From an uncultured Clostridia bacterium (GTDB lineage: Bacteria > Bacillota_A > Clostridia > TANB77 > CAG-508), in contig CANQXO010000051.1 of NCBI GenBank assembly GCA_947627825.1, positions 1 to 9,655 on the forward strand: a stretch of DNA of 9,655 nucleotides, in the 5' to 3' direction. Numbering within the stretch: the stretch's first letter is position 1; each line of letters starts with the position of its first letter. Shown piece by piece: positions 1-7,167 of the stretch. The notes beneath the pieces are model-generated. The model saw nothing but the letters and a program-made list of their open reading frames with translations. It did not search any database and was not told the origin of the DNA. The position numbers and the translations under genes are program-made.

Positions 1-107
1 CTTCTATTTACAGCTAATGAAAATGAAGCTACTAGTGTATTATTTGTTTGTGTGTATCTAACTTCTGGGTCTCTTGTTAATCTTCCCATTAATATTACTT
101 TGTTCAT
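1..107 (-). CDS. ssb: Single-stranded DNA-binding protein, N-terminal fragment (cut by window edge)
   Basis: The reverse strand from 107 reads [18 protein letters not shown], then [17 protein letters not shown], and stays open to the window edge. This is the characteristic first strand and loop of the bacterial SSB OB-fold (MNxVxLxGRLTxDPExR). SSB binds single-stranded DNA as a homotetramer in replication, recombination and repair. Only about 35 codons are present; the rest of the OB-fold and the acidic C-terminal tip that recruits partner proteins lie outside. The ATG at 107-105 is preceded by an AAGG-type ribosome binding site about 8 bases upstream (around 115-119). It lies 48 bases after rpsF with no terminator between them, as in the common rpsF-ssb-rpsR operon. 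By family knowledge rpsR would follow beyond the window. It is too short to predict as a gene on length alone, but the match to the family is strong. Confidence 0.93.
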   Translation of the reverse strand, partial: MNKVILMGRLTRDPEVRYTQTNNTLVASFSLAVNR

Positions 108-155
108 ATTTAGTACCTTACCTTTCTATAAAATAAAGTCCCTACACTTTTACTT

Positions 156-440
156 TTATTGTTCTTGTTTTACAACTAAGAATTTGATAACTTCATCAGT
201 TATTCTGTAATTTCTCTCTAATTCTGCTATTAGAGTTGGATTTGCTTCAAAGTAAAAAACAACATAAATTCCTTCTTTGTTTTTTCTAACTTCATAAGCA
301 AGCTTTTTCTTGCCTAATTCATCAACTTTTTCAAGCTTTCCATCTTTATTAATCAAATCTGTAAATCTTTTTTCTAATTCTTTTAATTTTTCATCATCTA
401 CAGATGGATTAATAATGATAACACTTTCGTATTTGTTCAT
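156..440 (-). CDS. rpsF: 30S ribosomal protein S6
   Basis: The product is 94 residues, the normal length for bacterial S6, and begins MNKYESVIIINPSVDDEKL. The segments that follow, including DELGKKKLAYEVRKNKEG, YVVFYFEANP, and a C-terminal RITDEVIKFLVVK, are hallmark S6 sequence. S6 is a small-subunit protein with a ferredoxin-like fold that binds 16S rRNA as a heterodimer with S18 in the platform. The frame is open upstream to about 527, but the start at 440 is chosen because a near-perfect Shine-Dalgarno (AAGGAGGTG, 455-447) sits 6 bases before this ATG and the protein then aligns with the family from its first residue. It leads an operon with ssb 48 bases downstream. It has its own promoter (518-546) and a leader of about 70 nt containing hairpins. 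In several Bacillota the S6:S18 complex represses its own leader; whether that happens here is not shown. Confidence 0.97.
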   Translation of the reverse strand: MNKYESVIIINPSVDDEKLKELEKRFTDLINKDGKLEKVDELGKKKLAYEVRKNKEGIYVVFYFEANPTLIAELERNYRITDEVIKFLVVKQEQ

Positions 441-446
441 TATTTT

Positions 447-455
447 CACCTCCTT
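447..455 (-). promoter_or_regulatory. Strong Shine-Dalgarno that fixes the rpsF start
   Basis: The reverse strand reads AAGGAGGTG, almost fully complementary to the 3' end of 16S rRNA, with a 6-base gap to the ATG at 440. It excludes the upstream ATG at 527, which would add 29 residues unlike any S6 and would make most of the leader coding. Confidence 0.9.
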
Positions 456-466
456 ATGGGTTAATA

Positions 467-487
467 GCCTATCTTTTTTAGATAAGC
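467..487 (-). promoter_or_regulatory. rpsF leader hairpin, possible autoregulatory element
   Basis: In the transcript of the minus strand, GCTTATCT (487-480) can pair with AGATAGGC (474-467), giving 8 base pairs with one G-U and a five-A loop. The hairpin ends 11 bases before the Shine-Dalgarno of rpsF. A second, weaker palindrome, CTTGAAAA/TTTTCAAG (510-503 and 501-494), lies just upstream near the expected transcription start. Ribosomal S6 operons in many bacteria carry an S6:S18-binding leader. The position fits, but I do not see the CCG trinucleotide I associate with that motif, so this is only a candidate structure. Confidence 0.4.
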
Positions 488-517
488 AAGGAACTTGAAA
501 AATTTTCAAGCATTTAT

Positions 518-546
518 ATTTTAACATAAAAAGCCTTGTTTGACAA
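518..546 (-). promoter_or_regulatory. Predicted sigma-A promoter of rpsF-ssb
   Basis: On the minus strand, TTGTCA (546-541) and TAAAAT (523-518) are separated by exactly 17 bases, one mismatch each from TTGACA and TATAAT. Transcription would start near 511 and give a leader of about 70 nt before rpsF. The -35 hexamer falls inside the terminator hairpin of the upstream gene, so the end of one unit and the start of the next share the same DNA. Confidence 0.65.
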
Positions 547-554
547 GGCTTTTT
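528..554 (-). terminator. Rho-independent terminator downstream of the membrane-protein gene
   Basis: A perfect 12-bp inverted repeat pairs 528-539 with 543-554 around a 3-base loop. The core is AGCCTTGT/ACAAGGCT, flanked by runs of A and T. On the minus strand the stem is followed by five T. It lies about 65 bases after the stop codon at 619 and would end the long upstream transcription unit. The run of T is longer on the plus strand (551-556), so it could work in both directions. Confidence 0.85.
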
Positions 555-618
555 TTAAAGATTTTAAGCTTTTTTGTAATTTGCTCTTTCTTAAATTTTT
601 ATAATAAATTTTTCGACT

Positions 619-2016
619 TTATTCTGTCATTTTAAAAATTGGGTTTAAGTTAATTCCAATCGATGCACCTTGGGTAATAAATAAATTGTTTATTTTATTT
701 TTCAATTGGTTTATAAAAGGAACTATTTGTTCATTTGTATAATTATTTAAAATTGCTGAATTGTTTTCATCTAAAGTGTCTATTGCTCCAATGTCGCTTG
801 TGAATTCCATTTTTCCCTTATAAAGATAGTTTACTACTTTTATTCCATTTACAGTTGTAATTTCTATAATATTATTTAAATTATTTTCTTCAATTGTACC
901 TTCAACTCTATACTTAAATTCTATTGATTTTTCTATGTCATCTTCTGTAAAGAAATATTTTATTACTTTGTTTTCCCCTTCTTTTGCAATCTTTAAAAGT
1001 TTTCCATCTTTTGATTCAAAAAATAGAGCTTCTTTATTGTCTTCACTTAGCCTTATAATGCTAAACTCAAAATCATTTATTTTTACTGTTGTTTTTATAT
1101 TTTTTTGTTTTTGTTCATAAACAGTAATTTCTATTGTTTCTGCTGAATCAGGATTTGCTTGTAGCTTTTCAATTTTTTCTCTCATTCTTATATTAAGAGT
1201 ATTAATATCTGTGTATTCTTCTGGTAAATTTAATAATTTAAATCTTGATGTTAAGTAATCCATCATTATACTGTCTTGGGTAAGTTTTCCAAGTAACACT
1301 TCTTGTATATTTGCACTTTCTTTGTTTTCTAGTTTTAATTTATAGCTTACAGTGTTATAACTCTTTCCGTCTATTTCTAGTTTTTCTGAAGATTTACTAA
1401 AAGCTGTGTCTGAACTACTATTTTTTAATAATTTGTAATATTCATCAATATGTGATTTTTCTACTTTTGATACTTCTAGTATTTTATCAAATTGTAATTT
1501 AGTAATTTCATTTGGTATATAAATATCTCCAATTATTGCTTTTGAAATATTACTTAAATTTTCATTTTTTATTCCTATATAACCATTTGCAATTTGTGGA
1601 CTTGTAAAAGCATAAATATTTTTGTTTCTTACAAGTGATGCTGAAAATAATTCATTACTGCTACTGCTTACAGAAATATTGTAATTAAACTTTTCATTTG
1701 CATTATTTACCTTTCCGTTTACAGTCATGCTTAACTTGTCCATTATGCTACTATCTGCAATGTTAGATGAAGATTGAACCTTCATTTCTCCATTTATTAT
1801 ATATGGCATTGTTTCTTGTACTTTTTTTATATTTTCAAAATCATTGTTTTCAAGTAATTCTAAATTACTACTAGTTAATTTTATATACCTAAAAAAGGCT
1901 CCTCTTTTTGTTCTAAAGACATCAGTAAATAGAAATAATACAGCTATTATCAAGGCTATTATTATTACTACTACTGATATTATTATTAACTTAAGTTTCA
2001 TTTTTTTATTTTTCAT
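619..2016 (-). CDS. Membrane-anchored extracytoplasmic protein of unknown function
   Basis: The product has 465 residues. It starts with a short basic stretch (MKNKKMKLK) and one strongly hydrophobic segment at about residues 10-30, rich in I, V, L and A. I see no lipobox cysteine or clear signal-peptidase site, so it is best read as an N-terminal anchor with about 435 residues outside the membrane. I found no cysteine or tryptophan in the protein; lack of cysteine is common for exported proteins of Gram-positive anaerobes. The outer part is rich in S, N, K and E and has repeated beta-strand-like segments (for example KSYNTVSYKLKLENK, SAETIEITVYEQK, VEGTIEENNLNNIIEITTVNG), suggesting a beta-sheet domain. 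The pattern of anchor, then TDVFRTKRGAFFRYIK, recalls clostridial DUF6583-type proteins, but this is from memory and unverified. Its ATG overlaps the rlmB stop as TAATG and an AAGGGG-type site lies just upstream, so translation is probably coupled. A terminator follows at 528-554. Function is unknown. Confidence 0.85.
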   Translation of the reverse strand: MKNKKMKLKLIIISVVVIIIALIIAVLFLFTDVFRTKRGAFFRYIKLTSSNLELLENNDFENIKKVQETMPYIINGEMKVQSSSNIADSSIMDKLSMTVNGKVNNANEKFNYNISVSSSSNELFSASLVRNKNIYAFTSPQIANGYIGIKNENLSNISKAIIGDIYIPNEITKLQFDKILEVSKVEKSHIDEYYKLLKNSSSDTAFSKSSEKLEIDGKSYNTVSYKLKLENKESANIQEVLLGKLTQDSIMMDYLTSRFKLLNLPEEYTDINTLNIRMREKIEKLQANPDSAETIEITVYEQKQKNIKTTVKINDFEFSIIRLSEDNKEALFFESKDGKLLKIAKEGENKVIKYFFTEDDIEKSIEFKYRVEGTIEENNLNNIIEITTVNGIKVVNYLYKGKMEFTSDIGAIDTLDENNSAILNNYTNEQIVPFINQLKNKINNLFITQGASIGINLNPIFKMTE

Positions 2017-2780
2017 TAGTTGCCCCTTCTTTGATTATATACCTCATACATTACTATTCCGGCAGATACAGAAGCATTAAGTGAATTAATTTTTCCCTTC
2101 ATTGGAATTTTTATCAAGAAGTCACAGTTTTCTTTTACTAATCTACTCATTCCAAAACCTTCGCTTCCAATTACAATTGCAACTCCTGAGTTATATTTTT
2201 CTTCGTTGTAAAAACTCGTTCCTTCCATGTCTGTTCCATATATCCATATATCATCTTGCTTCAATTGCTTTATAGTTTCGGTCAAATTGTTTACTCTAGC
2301 TATTTTCATGTATTGAACAGCTCCTGCTGAGGTTTTATTTGTTGTGGAATTTACTAATGCCGACCTTCTTTTTGGTAAAATTATTCCATGCACTCCCGAA
2401 CATTCAGCAGTTCTTATAATTGAGCCTAAATTATGTTCATCTTCTATTCCATCTAAAATTAGAATAAATGGTTTTTCGTTTCTTTCTTTAGCTAAGTTTA
2501 GGATATCTTCTACTTCGCAGTATTCATAAGGAGGAACTATGGCTATTACCCCTTGGTGATTGTTCGTTGTTGCCATTTTGTCTAATTTTGATTTTTCTAC
2601 TTCAGTATAAACTATCTTGTTTTTCTTGGCTAAATTAATAATTTCAATTATTGAGCCTCGTTTTTCTCCCTTTTGAATAAATAATTTGTTTATATCCTTT
2701 CCAGATTTTAATAATTCTATTACACTATTTCTGCCTTCTACTTGATTTACAGTTTCTTGCAGATTATTTTCTTTCTCCAT
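2016..2780 (-). CDS. rlmB: 23S rRNA (guanosine-2'-O)-methyltransferase RlmB-type (TrmH/SpoU family)
   Basis: The product has 254 residues, typical for the family. Residues about 15-90 match the N-terminal SpoU substrate-binding domain (EGRNSVIELLKSG, then NHQGVIAIV at 74-82). The C-terminal SPOUT domain shows all three signature motifs: NLGSIIRTA at 117-125, with the catalytic arginine expected at R123; GSEGFGM at 205-211; and IPMKGKINSLNASVSAG at 225-241, which forms the knotted SAM site. RlmB methylates the 2'-OH of a guanosine in the peptidyl-transferase region of 23S rRNA (G2251 in E. coli). Related TrmH-family enzymes modify other sites, so exact specificity is inferred. The gene follows lepA by 29 bases, with an AAAGGAAG ribosome binding site. 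Its TAA stop overlaps the next start by one base. Confidence 0.92.
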   Translation of the reverse strand: MEKENNLQETVNQVEGRNSVIELLKSGKDINKLFIQKGEKRGSIIEIINLAKKNKIVYTEVEKSKLDKMATTNNHQGVIAIVPPYEYCEVEDILNLAKERNEKPFILILDGIEDEHNLGSIIRTAECSGVHGIILPKRRSALVNSTTNKTSAGAVQYMKIARVNNLTETIKQLKQDDIWIYGTDMEGTSFYNEEKYNSGVAIVIGSEGFGMSRLVKENCDFLIKIPMKGKINSLNASVSAGIVMYEVYNQRRGN

Positions 2781-2809
2781 TTAACTTCCTTTCAATTTTA
2801 TAGATACTT

Positions 2810-4624
2810 TTATTCAGTTTTATTATCTGCTTTTAATACATTCAAAAAAGCTTCTTGTGGAATTTCTACATTTCCATACTGTCTCATTTTCTTTTTTCCT
2901 CGTTTTTGCTTTTCTAATAGTTTTTTCTTTCTTGTAATATCTCCACCATAACATTTTGCTAAAACATCTTTTCTTAAAGCTGATATTGTTTCTCTTGCAA
3001 TAATTGTTCCTCCAACTACAGCTTGGATTGGAACTGCAAATAATTGTCTTGGTATCTCTTCTTTTAATCTTTCTGTTAAAACTTTTCCTCTGTTATAGGC
3101 ATTTGATTTATGCACTATAAATGAGAGTGCATCTACTGGTTCGCCATTTACATGAATATCTAATTTTACTAAATCTGATTTTTTATATTCCTTTACAAAA
3201 TAGTCAAGAGAAGCATATCCTCTAGTTTTTGATTTTAGTGTGTCAAAGAAATCATATATTATTTCATTTAATGGAAGCTCATATTTTAGATTTACTCTTG
3301 ATTCATCCAAATATTGCATATCAATATAAATTCCTCGTCTTGTTTGGCATAAATCCATAACATTACCTACGAAATCTTTTGGCACCATGATGTTTGCTTC
3401 CACGAAAGGTTCTTCTATGTAATTTATTTGTACTGATGGAGGAAGCTCTGATGGGTTATATAAATCTTCTACTGTTCCATCTGTTTTATGTACTTTATAA
3501 ACAACTGATGGTGCGGTTGTAATTAAGCCCAGATCAAATTCTCTATCTAATCTTTCTTCTATTATTTCTAGGTGCAATAGTCCTAAAAATCCACATCTAA
3601 ATCCCGAACCCAAAGCAGTTGTCGTTTCAGGTTCAAATACTAATGCGGCGTCATTTAATTTTAACTTTTCTAACGCTACTTTTAAATTTTCATAATCAGC
3701 TCCATCCATTGGATACAATCCGCAATATACCATTGAATTGACTTCTTTATATCCAGGAAGTGGCTCCTCGGCAGGATTTATATGATTTGTTATTGTATCT
3801 CCTACTTTTATATCTTGCAAACTTTTTATACTTGCCGCAATATATCCAACTTCTCCAGCTGATAGTTCTTCTGCCTCTATTAATTTGCCCGGTTCAAAAT
3901 ATCCAACTTCAGTTACAGTAAAATGCAAATTATTAGACATTAATCTAATTTCATCTCCCACTTTTACTGTACCTTGCTCAATTTTTACATAAGCTAAGGC
4001 TCCTTTGTAGTCATTGTATATTGAATCGAAAATTAAAGCTTTTAACTTAGCTGTTTTATCACCTGTAGGAGCTGGAATTTCTGTTACTATTTTTTCTAAA
4101 ACTTCCTCAACATTCAAACCTGTTTTGGCTGAAATACAAGGTGCATCCATTGCCGGAATTCCTATTATATCCTCAATTTCCTTTTTTACTTCATCTGGTC
4201 TTGCGCTAGGTAAATCCACCTTATTTATTACAGGTAAAATTTCAAGATTATTGTCTAAAGCTAGATATACATTTGCTAGAGTTTGAGCCTCAACTCCTTG
4301 TGTACTATCTACAACTAACACGGCTCCTTCACACGCCGCTAAACTTCTTGATACTTCATAGTTAAAGTCAACATGTCCCGGAGTATCTATTAAATTAAGC
4401 TCATACTCTTTGCCATCTTTAGCCTTGTATTTCATTCTAACAGCTTGTGCTTTAATAGTAATTCCTCTTTCCTTTTCTATGTCCATATTATCAAGCACTT
4501 GCTCTGTCATTTCTCTTTTTGAAAGTGCTCCAGTCATTTCAATTAATCTGTCTGCTAGAGTCGATTTTCCATGGTCTATATGTGCAATTATACTAAAATT
4601 TCTAATTAAGCTTTGGTCTTTCAT
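2810..4624 (-). CDS. lepA: Translation elongation factor 4 (ribosome-associated GTPase LepA)
   Basis: The product has 604 residues, the usual EF4 length. All five GTPase motifs are present: AHIDHGKS (14-21), RGIT (53-56), DTPGH (80-84, with the catalytic-type histidine at 84), NKVD (134-137) and SAKTG (165-169). EF-G-like domains follow, with [19 protein letters not shown] sequence (here [14 protein letters not shown]) and then the LepA-specific C-terminal domain with [20 protein letters not shown] and [14 protein letters not shown]. LepA acts at the ribosome in the cytosol; back-translocation and a role in initiation or small-subunit maturation have both been proposed. The ATG at 4624 has a GAGGAG ribosome binding site 6 bases upstream. 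It sits between the Lon-like protease and rlmB and appears co-transcribed. Domains are complete and nothing is unusual. Confidence 0.98.
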   Translation of the reverse strand: MKDQSLIRNFSIIAHIDHGKSTLADRLIEMTGALSKREMTEQVLDNMDIEKERGITIKAQAVRMKYKAKDGKEYELNLIDTPGHVDFNYEVSRSLAACEGAVLVVDSTQGVEAQTLANVYLALDNNLEILPVINKVDLPSARPDEVKKEIEDIIGIPAMDAPCISAKTGLNVEEVLEKIVTEIPAPTGDKTAKLKALIFDSIYNDYKGALAYVKIEQGTVKVGDEIRLMSNNLHFTVTEVGYFEPGKLIEAEELSAGEVGYIAASIKSLQDIKVGDTITNHINPAEEPLPGYKEVNSMVYCGLYPMDGADYENLKVALEKLKLNDAALVFEPETTTALGSGFRCGFLGLLHLEIIEERLDREFDLGLITTAPSVVYKVHKTDGTVEDLYNPSELPPSVQINYIEEPFVEANIMVPKDFVGNVMDLCQTRRGIYIDMQYLDESRVNLKYELPLNEIIYDFFDTLKSKTRGYASLDYFVKEYKKSDLVKLDIHVNGEPVDALSFIVHKSNAYNRGKVLTERLKEEIPRQLFAVPIQAVVGGTIIARETISALRKDVLAKCYGGDITRKKKLLEKQKRGKKKMRQYGNVEIPQEAFLNVLKADNKTE

Positions 4625-4644
4625 TTTTGCTCCTCGTATAAATA

Positions 4645-4743
4645 ATTTTAATCGTCTCTTTTGCTCATTTTTACAAATTTTTTAGTCATTCTTTTGCTCA
4701 CTTTTGCAAATTTTTAGTCATCCTTTTTACTTGCTTTTGCAAA
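4645..4743 (-). repeat. Three tandem 33-bp units spanning the 3' end of the Lon-like gene and the lepA spacer
   Basis: On the minus strand three consecutive 33-base units start with TTTGCAAAAG, TTTGCAAAAG and TTTGTAAAAA (4743-4711, 4710-4678, 4677-4645). Units 2 and 3 differ at only 2 of their first 21 bases; units 1 and 2 differ at 5 of 21, then share ATGACTAAAAA with a one-base offset. Unit 1 encodes the protease C-terminus FAKASKKDD and its TAA. Units 2 and 3 lie after the stop. Read on in the same frame, they would encode KFAKVSKRMT and [11 protein letters not shown] before another TAA at 4650-4648. The 33-base period is exactly 11 codons. The simplest reading is a tandem duplication of the gene end, including its stop, that then drifted. 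Confidence 0.85.
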
Positions 4744-7083
4744 TTTCTTTAGTGTTTGATATGCCATATAATTTACTGTTCCAGGGATGTCCTTTTTTCC
4801 TGCTGGTACGCCTGTTAAAATTTCTATTCCTTCATCTATTGATGAAACGGCATAGATATGAAATTTACCATTCTTTACTGCTTCTACTACTTCTTGGTCT
4901 AAGTTTAGATTTTGTATATTTTGCATAGGTATCATTACACCTTGATTTCCATCTAGGCCTTTCAACTTGCAAATTTCATAATATCCTTCTATTTTTTCAT
5001 TTACTCCACCAATTGGTTGAATTTCACCTTTTTGGTTTACTGAACCTGTTACTGCAATTGCTTGATTAATTGGTACATTAGATAAACTTGATAAAAGTGC
5101 ATAAAGTTCTGTTGATGACGCGCTATCTCCATCAACTCCATTGTATAGCTGTTCAAAGCATATACTTGCGGTAAGAGAAAGTGGCATATCTTTTGCAAAT
5201 AATTCACCTAAGTAGCCATTTAAAATTAATATTCCTTTTGAATGTGATGAACCTGAAAGTTCAACTTCTCTTTCAATATTAATTATTCCATTTTTTCCAG
5301 TATAAGTATTTGCCGTAATTCTAACCGGTTTTCCAAATGAGTAATCACCTACAGACATAACTGTTAAGCCGTTTATTTGACCAACTTTGCTTCCCTTTGT
5401 GTCAATTAAAAGTACTCTATCTTTTATCATTTCAGTGTATTTTTCATCATATTTTTTTACACGATTTTTTCTTTCAACTAAGGCCTTATTAATGTATTCT
5501 TTTGTAACTACTTTTGACTTATCTATTTTAGCCCATGTTGCCGCTTCTACTATTACTTGTGCCAATTCTCCAAATTGAGTTGATAACTTTTTCTTGTTGT
5601 CTGCTAATCTGCAAGAATACTCAGCTAGTCTTCCAACTGCTCCTTTATCTAAATGAGGTAATTCTTCATCTGTGCAAAATCCATGCACAAAGCCTGCTAA
5701 ATCAATCAAGTTATCATCATTTACATCTGCTGAATCCTCAAACTCTACCTTTATTTTAAATAATTTTCTAAATTCTTCGTCTACAGATAATAGAGTTTGA
5801 TAAACATTTTCATTTCCTATTAAAATTACCTTTAAATCAAGTGGTATAGGCTCTGGCTTTAAAGATACTAATACCATTGAAGACCTTTGCTCTGCAGAGT
5901 TATCTATTCCTATTTCTTTATTTCTTAAAACCTTCTTTAAATAATCATAACTCGTAGGTTCGCTCAATATATCATTTGCTTGTAAAATAATGTATCCACC
6001 ATTTGCTTTTTGTAAAAGTCCCGGTCTAATCATAGTATGGTCAGTTTTTAAAATACCATAATAGTTTTCATACTCTAATCGTCCAAACAAATTATTAAAA
6101 GAATAATTTGAATCCATTATTACAGGTGCACCTTCGCAATTACTATTGTCTATAAAAACATTAACTCTGTAATTTTCCCATGGTTTTGCTTCTTGTCTTC
6201 GTGGGTCTTGATTTTCTGGGCTCTTTTTATCTTCTTCCAAAAACTTAGATATATTTTTTAAAATATCCTTTTTTACACCATCTAAAAATTGTGTTATTTT
6301 TCTATTTCTTTTGAAATTAGATTTTACATAAGAAATGTGTCCTTCTATTGTTAAAACCGCAATATTTGATTGCCATTCTTGTACCTTTTTTTCAGATTCT
6401 GCATCAAGTGCTTTTATTTGAGCAATTACTTCAATAATTTGTTGTTGAACAATTGTTGATTTATCTTCATATTCTTTCTTTAAATCGTCATCTAATTGTT
6501 CAAATTCTTCTTCTTTGATAACTTTTCCATCTATCATTGGCATCATATAAATACCGTTATCTGCTGACTTTACTTGAAAACCATATTTTTCTGACTTCTT
6601 ATTTAAGTTTTCCAAAAGTGCTGCTCTTTTTTCTTGATACTTCTGAGTTATAACTGTTTTTTCCTTTTCAAAATCTTCATTTTTAAAAGTATTTTTTATA
6701 TCTGTTCTAATTTCTTTAATGAACTTGTCCATTGTTTCTTTGAAATTGTTACCTTCTCCAGCTGGAAGGCTAACAGCAACTGGCTCATTTGGATTTTCAA
6801 AATTATATATATAGCACCAATCTGGTGGTGATTTTTTTGTTTTACAAATCTTATTTAAATAATTTTTAGTATAAGTTGTTTTTCCTGAACCCGTTGGTCC
6901 TTCTAGATAAACATTATATCCTTTAGTATCAACAGAAAGCCCAAATTCTAGTGATGCTATTCCTCTCTGTTGACCAAAACCTTTATAATTTATATCCAAT
7001 CCTTCAGTTGTTTCAAAATCAAAGACATCGGTATTACATGTGTATTTCAAATCTTTATAAGATACTTCATTTGTTTTTTTCAT
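4714..7083 (-). CDS. Lon-related ATP-dependent serine protease (AAA_32/LonB-like family)
   Basis: The product has 789 residues. An N-terminal AAA+ module has Walker A GPTGSGKT at 62-69 and the family-typical DWCYIYNF (88-95) and LPAGEG (106-111). A charged, probably coiled-coil insertion spans about 115-290. The second half of the ATPase follows, with NGGYIILQANDIL at 361-373 and a candidate arginine finger in EFRKLFK (437-443). The C-terminal Lon protease domain (about 560-755) shows GDSASS with the predicted nucleophile S654, and GGVNEKIEG with the predicted K697. The 43-residue spacing equals that of the Ser-Lys dyad in archaeal LonB. There is no classical Lon N-terminal domain, and the layout resembles Lon-related proteins such as E. 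coli YcbZ/LonH more than LonA. It likely degrades unfolded or regulatory proteins in the cytosol. No hydrophobic anchor is evident, unlike archaeal LonB. An AGGGAGG ribosome binding site lies 5-6 bases before the ATG. Its end is part of a tandem repeat (4645-4743). Confidence 0.93.
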   Translation of the reverse strand: MKKTNEVSYKDLKYTCNTDVFDFETTEGLDINYKGFGQQRGIASLEFGLSVDTKGYNVYLEGPTGSGKTTYTKNYLNKICKTKKSPPDWCYIYNFENPNEPVAVSLPAGEGNNFKETMDKFIKEIRTDIKNTFKNEDFEKEKTVITQKYQEKRAALLENLNKKSEKYGFQVKSADNGIYMMPMIDGKVIKEEEFEQLDDDLKKEYEDKSTIVQQQIIEVIAQIKALDAESEKKVQEWQSNIAVLTIEGHISYVKSNFKRNRKITQFLDGVKKDILKNISKFLEEDKKSPENQDPRRQEAKPWENYRVNVFIDNSNCEGAPVIMDSNYSFNNLFGRLEYENYYGILKTDHTMIRPGLLQKANGGYIILQANDILSEPTSYDYLKKVLRNKEIGIDNSAEQRSSMVLVSLKPEPIPLDLKVILIGNENVYQTLLSVDEEFRKLFKIKVEFEDSADVNDDNLIDLAGFVHGFCTDEELPHLDKGAVGRLAEYSCRLADNKKKLSTQFGELAQVIVEAATWAKIDKSKVVTKEYINKALVERKNRVKKYDEKYTEMIKDRVLLIDTKGSKVGQINGLTVMSVGDYSFGKPVRITANTYTGKNGIINIEREVELSGSSHSKGILILNGYLGELFAKDMPLSLTASICFEQLYNGVDGDSASSTELYALLSSLSNVPINQAIAVTGSVNQKGEIQPIGGVNEKIEGYYEICKLKGLDGNQGVMIPMQNIQNLNLDQEVVEAVKNGKFHIYAVSSIDEGIEILTGVPAGKKDIPGTVNYMAYQTLKKFAKASKKDD

Positions 7084-7167
7084 ATTTCCTCCCTTGAATA
7101 CTAAACACTTTTCTTAAAAATCGGTGCGTTTCTTTTGTTTTTATTTTTTATATTTATTTAACTTAAT

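Noticed and set aside
310..498. Plus-strand open frames opposite rpsF, and similar ones throughout the window (for example 4014-4286, 4410-4685 and 8566-8799).
   Set aside because: They are low-complexity, rich in F, L and S, lack ribosome binding sites, and lie antisense to well-supported genes.
441..527. N-terminal extension of rpsF starting at an upstream ATG.
   Set aside because: The strong AAGGAGGTG site lies inside the extension and points to the ATG at 440, and S6 proteins begin at that methionine. The extension also covers the predicted leader.
4648..4689. Small reading frame of 13 residues ([13 protein letters not shown]) between the protease gene and lepA.
   Set aside because: It is made of the tandem repeat units, has no convincing ribosome binding site, and is explained by duplication of the preceding gene end.
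4711..4720. Frameshift or premature stop breaking the protease gene at TAA 4716-4714.
   Set aside because: The Lon protease domain is complete well before this point, and the extra in-frame codons are only repeat units. Nothing essential is missing.
7084..7167. Promoter or terminator in the spacer before the Lon-like gene.
   Set aside because: The stretch is AT-rich with short palindromic bits, but no hexamer pair with suitable spacing and no GC stem with a T run could be found on the minus strand.
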